Shown here piece after piece: positions 57,633 to 64,000 of a stretch of DNA of 64,000 bases. Position 1 is the stretch's first letter; every line of letters starts with the position of its first letter. Below the pieces are notes generated by a model. It worked only from the letters and a program-made list of their open reading frames with translations, was not told the DNA's origin and searched no databases. Origin of the DNA: Sialis fuliginosa (taxonomy: Eukaryota; Arthropoda; Insecta; Megaloptera; Sialidae); contig OY540810.1 in the NCBI GenBank assembly GCA_961205875.1, positions 38,192,001 to 38,256,000 on the forward strand, written 5' to 3'. The position numbers and the translations under genes were made by a program.

Positions 57633-58225
57633 AACTTCCCAACACGGTATGATTTTAAATACTTGAATACTGATTATTTAATGTTTCCTTATAGTTTTTT
57701 AATATGTATATGAAAAATTTTAATGGAATTGGTCAGAAATAAAACTGACCTTTGTATTATGAAAATTAGTTTTCTAATATCCTAATGTTAATAATATAAC
57801 ACACATTTTTAGAATTACTAATTTGACAATTTGAATTAAATTGCATTTGTTTTTATAATAACTAATCTGACAATTTAAATTTAATTGCATTTGTTTCCAA
57901 GGGAACATGAATTGTAGACTTATTTATTAGTATTTAAAATTCAAATTTTGAGGGTGGTTTTCGCCTTTCACCCCTTCTATGGTTGTTTATCAAAAAAATA
58001 CTGAAATGCATTTTTCTTTATTTGTAAAAAAGAATATTTATGCTAAGTTTCAAGTAAATCCGACAAAAAAAAAAACTTTACACCCCTTTTTACCCCCTTA
58101 GGGGTTGAATTTCGAAAAATCCTTTCTTTCAGATCATAATCACGTCAAGACGTTTCGATTGGTATCCCAACAAAGTCAATAGCATTTTTTATTTACGAGA
58201 TTTCGTGAACGTAAAAAATGACACG
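57633..58225. mobile_element. MITE, AACTTCCCAA family, inverted truncated copy
   Basis: Begins AACTTCCCAACACGGTATGA and runs to TTTCGTGAACGTAAAAAATGACAC, reverse complement of 43925-44455; the far terminus is missing. An internal GACAATTT...AATTGCATTTGTTT segment is duplicated at 57825-57895. Confidence 0.75.
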
Positions 58226-58333
58226 ATGATGATATTTGTGTGTCTGTCGGTCGGTGAATGATCTATGATTTATTCTTTTTAAATAAATATTGTAGAGAAT
58301 ATAATTTACTTAATGCTGCATTCATTTCCTCAT

Positions 58334-58350
58334 AACCTAACCTAACCTAA
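58334..58350 (-). repeat. Short insect-type telomeric repeat, (CCTAA)n
   Basis: AACCTAACCTAACCTAA, about three and a half units. Interstitial and too short to be a telomere. Confidence 0.6.
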
Positions 58351-58371
58351 TCATTATTTAAATGTTTGATA

Positions 58372-59006
58372 ATAAAAAAAACATCTGCCAAGTAAATGCA
58401 CAGTGCTTCCTCGTGCTAAATTCACCAAAGGTAGTTAATTATTGAACAATTTAAATAAAAACCGATAATGTTGAGATAAATTGCCTGGAATTGGTTAATC
58501 ATTTAATTTTTATACAATTTTACTAAAAATTGTATAAAACTACTGATTATTTTTTCGTATATTTTTAATTTTTTGACATGTCAATTCAGAAAAACAAAAC
58601 ACGAATTTGTAAAATAAATTGAGATAAATCTTTGTAAGGGAATATTTTACAACAAACGTTGTAGACCCATATTATAGGAAATTTAATGCTTTACAAAAAA
58701 GATTCTATAAAATTTTCACGTAAAATGTGTAGTTATTGAGATATCTTGAAAAAATAAATATTTTGGAATGCCACCCTTCCCCCTTACACACGATTTTGAT
58801 GATTTTGAAATGGAACCGTCCTCAAACCAGACCCAACCATCCGACCAAATTTCAATAATACCATGTTTTGTTTTTTTAAATTGATATTTATTTTGATATA
58901 TTAACTGTCATTTTGACGTTTGCATTATAAATTTAGATTTGGATTGAAATTGTCAAAAAATTAAGAATATAGCACTGTGCATTTACTTGGCACATGTTTT
59001 TTGAGA
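58372..59006. mobile_element. Compact foldback-family copy with both termini
   Basis: ACATCTGCCAAGTAAATGCA at 58381 and TGCATTTACTTGGCACATG at 58978, with GGAACCGTCCTCAAACC near the centre. About 635 bp, the smallest two-ended member of the 23354-25089 family here. Confidence 0.82.
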
Positions 59007-59519
59007 AGTTATTAACAGTTTATTTTTTTACATTGTACAATACCTTTAGAAAAGTTTTTTTTCGTGGAGAGTTACTAATCTTTTAGAATTCCCATCTTAA
59101 AAATTTAGTCATGACTTACTCAAGGCTGCAACTAACTGTCTCATGGACTTGAATAGAAATCGAAATTCAATATTGCATTTAATATTCTGAGAAGATATAA
59201 ATATCTCAGTGTATTACACCACCAAGAATAGAGTTTACTGCTGGCCAGAATGTTTTAGTTGTTTTTTTTGTGGGTCAAGATTTCGGTACTTGTTAAGTAA
59301 TAATGCAAGTTAAGCGCGTCATCTGTAACCCAGTTATGTAGATTCAATCAGTTGTTTTGATCAAGAGGATCTGGTATATTGATATTTCATTGTATCTGGG
59401 TTTTTAGGTTTGAATTTGAGTCGTGTCTTATCTCTTCACCTTTCTATACTGTTTAAACTGGCTAAAAAACGCTGCCATGGGACTTTCTTATACGCTGTAC
59501 TGTGTATACAGTGTATGTG

Positions 59520-59590
59520 CTTATCTATATATAAAGCTCAATGTCTGTCTGTCCGTTAGTGCGCTTATCACTCGAGAATCAGTGGTTTTC
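59520..59590 (+). repeat. AAGCTCAATGTCTGTCTGTC fragment
   Basis: Same unit as 37125-37392, joined here to an inverted copy of the 13650-14350 repeat; its other part (TTCTCTGGCCAGGTTAAAGG, GTTACGTTAGGTAACATAAC) resumes at 60270, so the intervening DNA is an insertion. Confidence 0.65.
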
Positions 59591-60255
59591 TTTTTAGAGT
59601 TCCGAAGAAACCCTATTAATCTCACTTTGTCGTCCGTACGTCCTTTTCACTCAAAGCTAAATAGCTCGTAAACTATATAAGTTAGAAACTTGAAATTTTT
59701 ACTGAACATGTAAAATGACACCCTCTAGTAAAATATGTACACATTTATTGAATAAATAATTTTTCAGGAGGGGCAATAAGGAGTTAAAGGTAGGTAAAAA
59801 AAATATATTTTTTTGTACCAAGGTATGTGGCACGTTAAAATGTATAACCAAACAAACGGAATTTGACCCTTTTTCTATTTTTTTTTCTAAATCAATAATG
59901 GCGCCTGTAGGGGGCTAAAAGCAGTATTTTATTTTGTCCCCCCCCCACTCTAACTACCGGCTCAAAAAATCTGAAAAAAATTTGGTAACGAGGTTTTGGT
60001 GGGACTACCAACGACAAATACAAAAGTCAACAATATCATTTTAAATTTTGGAATAATAGGGAGGGGTGTAATAGAATTTTTAATTTTTATTTTCATATCT
60101 AGACATGTGGGATGTCAAAATGTACATCTCAATTAGTAGAACATGACACTTTTTTATTTTTTTTTCTAACTTAAAAATGCACCTGTAAGTGGTTCCAAAC
60201 ATTCCACGTAGTACGTACTTCGGAACCCTTATGGCATATACTTTTGCCCGAATTA
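59591..60255 (-). repeat. GGTTTCTTCGGAA repeat inserted in the AAGCTCAAC unit
   Basis: Starts TAGAGTTCCGAAGAAACCCT and ends GTACTTCGGAACCC. Matches 13650-14350 (ACCAACGACAAATACAAAAG, GCACCTGTAAGTGGTTCC). The split host repeat at 59520-59590 and 60256-60390 supplies both borders. Confidence 0.7.
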
Positions 60256-60449
60256 TTTAATTCATAGGTACTATTAGGTACGTTCTCTGGCCAGGTTAAA
60301 GGCTATATTTTGTTACGTTAGGTAACATAACAACTAAGCAGTGACGATAATAGTAAATCAAGTCGGAAAAAAGTTTGCCCAGCTAGTAAATATATAAATC
60401 AATTCTTTGTGAATAACTGAGAAAAGATAAAAATAATAAAAACTACAAA

Positions 60450-60720
60450 AATTTATCTCAATTTACTTTAAAAAATCGTTATTTTTTTTTAAATTGATAA
60501 TTACTTTAATATATTAAATATCATTTAGACGTTTGAAATGTCATTAAACGTCTTAAATGTCATTTTGACGTTTGCATAAATTTAGATTTAGATTGAAATT
60601 GTCAAAAAATTAAAAATATACGAAAAAATAACCAGGTGCGTCTTAAGAAAAATTTCGAACCAATATTTTTTAGTAAAATTGTATAAAAATTAAATGGTTA
60701 CTTGGCAGATGTTTTTTGAG
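60450..60720 (-). mobile_element. Foldback family, single right arm
   Basis: GTCATTTTGACGTTTGCAT and TTACTTGGCAGATGTTTTTTG; left arm absent. Confidence 0.7.
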
Positions 60721-61484
60721 TTACAGCGTAAAGTATGTATTATGTATAATGTATCACATATTTACAATGTTTCTTTGGGCCAAACAAAATATTATTACAA
60801 CCTTGTTATGTGAAGTGCAGGAATATAATATCTCAAATGTTACACATGTTTCTTTGTTTGTAGTCGTAACTGAGTGAATTTAATTAATTCTATTTAAGAG
60901 CCGCAAAAGCAATGAAACGGTTTCTAAGCTTCCGTGAAGGTTGGGAAAATTATTTATTCGTAAACTTAACCTTTCACATGACCACAAAAACATACATGTT
61001 TATTTTAAAATCATAATGATGTGATATTGAGTGTAATGTTAAATATTTATTTTTTTGAACAATTAAATAATTATTATATATAATATAATAACGGTGTTAT
61101 TATAGAATGTATACGTGATGTAGAAAAGGATATTGGGTATATTTATTTTATGATAAATTTCCTATTCTTTTTTACCGGGAAAAGCATTGACGTATGTTAT
61201 GTGAATTTAAAATATTAATCTATAAAAGACTGAACGCGCAGCCCAAACTCTTGAACCTTGAAACGTGAAATTTAAAGGGTGTCATTTTATTATCACGTCA
61301 GCATTCACTTAAAAGGGATTTCTGATATTCAACAGGTGGCGAAAAAATCATTTTGTCACACCAATTTGCCTTAAAAAAAATTAGGGTTGTAGTGGCATAG
61401 ACAAACCTACACACCAAGCCGTTTGACGAAAAACAAACGAGAAAAAAATTATGAAATTCCTCTGTAAATTCGCTTAAACATAAG
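60721..61484. other. Intergenic, nothing recognised
   Basis: No repeat copy elsewhere in the window was noticed for 60840-60990 (TAAGAGCCGCAAAAGCAATG, TTCCGTGAAGGTTGGG), so it may be single-copy DNA. No open frame of note. Confidence 0.45.
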
Positions 61485-61490
61485 ATTAGC

Positions 61491-62529
61491 GCGGGACAGG
61501 TCAACTCGGCGCATCCAACTCGGCGATGGTCAACTCGGCGATGGTCAACTCGGCGACGGTCAAACTCGGCGACGGTCAACTCGGCGATAATAATAATTAT
61601 TAGTAAATATATTTTTTGACTAGAATTTGCCCGCGGCTTCACCCGCGTGTATTATGTATAAAATAGTTTTATCGGCCCGTATTTTAACGGGAGGAATGGT
61701 GGTATGAAGCACGAATGGAAAAAATGAATGCTTATTTTTTAAATAAAAAAAATTATAACAGTATTTCTGCCAAAAAATACAAATGTATTGGTAGAGTTAG
61801 CAATTTTTATGTTTGTTATATCTGAATGCAACTTTTTGTAAACAATTAAATATTAAGCAACTGTAATAGTTTATTGTTCAATTTGAATAAAAAAAGCATA
61901 TTTTTTTGTTATTTTATGACAATGAGAAAATTTGTCACCAAATTTTTAAAAAATTAAATACGTTTTTGAAATTACTATTAAATTATATACTATATTCATT
62001 CATCGTTTTTTCATAATTTTGTATAATCTGAAATATAAGTTTAATTTCAAAAAAATGATTGTTGCAAATTATAATATGTAGATTTTAAACGTCACAAATC
62101 AAAGATTGTAGATGAAAATAGGCGGCTAGTTCAAAATTATATAGTTCGATTAAAAATATAGAAATGGTCACTAATTAAAACAACTAATCAAGTAATGTAA
62201 AGTATTTGCATGACACTGTTTACTTTTATGTATAGTATTTAATAAAAAAATAAGCATTACATTTTTTCATCCATACCCCCATCCCTCGCGTTAAAATACG
62301 GATCGATAAAAAAATTATACATAATACACGCGGATGAACTCGCGGGCAAATTTTAGTTAAAAATATATTTACTAATATTAATTTTTATCGCCGAGTTGAC
62401 CGTCGCCGAGTTTGGCCATCGCCGAGTTGACCGGCTCCGAGTTGACCGTCGCCGAGTTGACCGTCGCCGAGTTGACCGTCGCCGAGTTGACCATCGCCGA
62501 GTTGGATGCGCCGAGTTGACGCGTACCCG
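61491..62529. mobile_element. Foldback element with minisatellite ends, TSD ATTAGC
   Basis: The ends are arrays of a 15-bp unit, GTCAACTCGGCGATG and variants: about 5.5 units at 61500-61587 and about 8.5 inverted units at 62390-62520. The outermost units match (GTCAACTCGGCGCATCC mirrored). Inside them the inverted homology continues for about 150 bp (TTTGCCCGCGGCTTCACCCG; CGTGTATTATGTATAA; CCGTATTTTAACG). ATTAGC flanks both sides (61485-61490, 62530-62535). The centre is AT-rich without genes. This resembles foldback elements of the Drosophila FB kind. Confidence 0.85.
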
Positions 62530-62716
62530 ATTAGCATTACATGGGAAATATATAAAAATATATGAAAACTTTGATTAAAACCTTTTTTAAGAGAGGGGTA
62601 AGGTTTTAAAATTTTTTTTTGCATTTTTTTTTAAATTTTTTTTCTGAATGTACAACATGTCGAGAGTATTGTGTCAAAATTTCAAGTAAATCGGAATAAA
62701 ACTAACGAAGATACAG

Positions 62717-62873
62717 CGTTTCAAGCGACCGACCCTCATGCTCGATTTTTATACGGACAAACTGCACGTACAAGTAAAGAGGGTAGAATCCAACTTAGGC
62801 AAGAGCAAAAAGATGCATTGGACATCCTGAATGACAGTGTTTCACTGTACGGAGCTGGCATTGATGATTCTGT
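62717..62873 (+). CDS. Possible orphan internal exon, unknown protein
   Basis: Lies between an acceptor-like GATACAG and a strong donor TCTGT|GTAAGTA; 157 nt open in one frame with balanced codons and clearly lower AT than the flanks. The peptide includes ATDPHARFLYGQTARTSKEG and QKDALDILNDSVSLYGAGID. It looks like real protein sequence, soluble and without membrane segments, but I do not recognise the family. No neighbouring exon is evident. It may be part of a gene continuing past the window, or a gene fragment carried by a transposon. Confidence 0.45.
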
Positions 62874-62989
62874 GTAAGTATAAAAAATTATACCCTTTTA
62901 TTGATGCTTAATTTTGGATGTTCGAGTATAAAATACTTAAAATCGATTTTCTCGCAAATGTCATTTTTGAAGTTCGTGAACATTATAAC

Positions 62990-63160
62990 TCAAAATCTAC
63001 ATCATTAACTTTAAGACTATCAAATGCCTTAAAACCGTCGAGACCCACTTCCCCTGTTATTAACAAATTAAAATTGATAAATTAACAAATAAGTTGAATA
63101 GTTAATATCTCAGCTTGGCGCGATCCTACTGAACTTTTTTTTTAAATATAGCTTATAATT
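62990..63160 (+). repeat. Free-standing copy of the 170-bp unit
   Basis: CATTAACTTTAAGACTATCA, CCGTCGAGACC and AATTAAAATTGATAAATTAA as in 3758-4140, but without the hAT termini. Confidence 0.8.
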
Positions 63161-63409
63161 ATTAATATAATAAAATGTAGGTACATACTCGCTTATAAAC
63201 TTTATATTTTTATTTTATTTTTTTGTATTTGACATATTTAATACCTCTACTAGGTACTGTTTGAATAAAAAACTTTATTATTAATATATTGGAGTGAAAA
63301 TTTTTGAGCTACGTACGAAGAAACAATGGCCGAAGTACGCGTCGTATCTTCCATCTAGATAGTAAATTATAGAAGTTAATTGGGTGACGAAGAAAACCCA
63401 AACATATTT

Positions 63410-64000
63410 TTATTACTGTATAAATCTTTTTAACCGACTTCAAAAAAGGAGGAGGTTCTCAATTCGACAATATGTATTTTTGGATAATTTTTGTTCGTTT
63501 GAAAGAGTAGAGTATAATATATGTAACGCCATTCATGTTTTAGGTAAGAAAAGTATGATAATATTATTTAAAATCAGCCCTTATCATTTCATTGGACATT
63601 TTGACATGTCTTGGTATACAATTTTTTTGTTGTTTTTTGGATTTGCTTTAAAGCCCCCCACAGGCACCATTTTTAATTTAGAAAAAAAATAGAAAAAGGG
63701 TAAAATTCCGCTTGTTTGGTTATACATTTTAACATGCCACATGCCTTGGTATAAAAAAACATATTTTTTTTACCTAGCTTTAGCTCCTTATTGAAAAATT
63801 ATTTATTCAATTATTTCATTATTTTACTAGAGGGTGTCATTTTACATGTTCAGTAAAAATTTCAAGTTTCTAGCTTATATATTACGAGCTATTTAGCTTT
63901 GAGTGAAAAGGACGGACGGACGGACGAACGACAAAATGAGATTAATAGGGTTTCTTCGGAACCCTAAAAAAGAAGAAAACCAACTTCAAAAACTGTAAAA
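63410..64000 (+). repeat. CCGACTTCAAAAAAGGAGG and GGTTTCTTCGGAACCC repeats
   Basis: AACCGACTTCAAAAAAGGAG at about 63432 starts a widespread insect repeat; from about 63610 it joins the 13650/59591 family and ends AGGGTTTCTTCGGAACCC at the window edge. The 102-residue frame here is repeat-derived. Confidence 0.65.

Noticed and set aside
58334..58350. Telomere or chromosome end
   Set aside because: Only about 17 bp of CCTAA repeat within ordinary repeat DNA on both sides.
61298..61642. 114-aa minus-strand frame with repeated (D)HRRVDHRRV
   Set aside because: The repeat is the translated 15-bp minisatellite of a foldback element, not an arginine-rich protein.
62385..62624. 79-aa frame with LGDGQ repeats
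   Set aside because: Same minisatellite read in another frame.
63432..63970. Order-level assignment to Lepidoptera from CCGACTTCAAAAAAGGAGG and related repeats
   Set aside because: These repeats are very frequent in moths but also occur in other insects, so the order was left open.

Overview
This is an AT-rich piece of an animal nuclear genome, almost certainly an insect. Two things point there: one conserved multi-exon gene fragment for a biogenic-amine G-protein-coupled receptor with proper introns, and a very dense load of short DNA transposons, foldback elements and non-LTR tails of the kind common in insect genomes. A few TTAGG-type motifs fit but are too short to decide. I could not fix the order: some repeats look lepidopteran and others hemipteran, and both kinds are widespread. 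Nothing resembles a prokaryotic operon, a CRISPR array or an rRNA/tRNA locus.

The only gene supported with confidence is on the minus strand at 31225-34589. Three exons (34589-34298, 33574-33326, 31535-31225) join in matching phases. They encode the end of intracellular loop 3, TM6 with its CWxP motif, a short third extracellular loop, TM7 with NPxxY, helix 8 and a short tail. TM6/TM7 read most like alpha1-adrenergic receptors, so in an insect an octopamine alpha1 (OAMB-like) receptor is the best guess. TM1-TM5 are not seen; the missing exons must lie upstream on the minus strand (coordinate above 34589), either as small unrecognised exons or beyond the window, which makes the 34.6-64 kb half a probable long intron or 5' flank. 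A GC-rich block with homeodomain-like TAATTGATTA/TTAATTA sites at 48.9-49.1 kb is a candidate regulatory element there.

The rest is mainly layered mobile DNA. Many non-autonomous hAT-like elements can be delimited by CAG...CTG terminal inverted repeats and 8-bp target duplications (for example 3673-4398, 5520-6987, 15023-15795, 15839-16454, 18719-19103, 19307-20353, 21251-21842, 31562-32091, 49234-49656, 53816-54841). TA-flanked mariner-like MITEs occur at 7895-8558, 13121-13507, 14381-14608, 37393-38126 and 51498-52380. Foldback elements with long arms occur at 2832-3360, 23354-25089, 25146-25451, 28442-29027 and 61491-62529. Only two transposase remnants are readable (37.6-38.0 kb and 55.5 kb), both broken. 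Several elements are nested, so relative ages can be read.

The points most worth a second look are: a hAT MITE inserted 26 bp upstream of a receptor splice acceptor, apparently making the branch site; a 228-bp element with the terminal motif of plant Stowaway MITEs; a foldback element whose ends are built from 15-bp minisatellite units; a hAT MITE whose body is a minisatellite; and two orphan exon-like segments (10932-10994 and 62717-62873). I did not find a clearly new multi-gene system.
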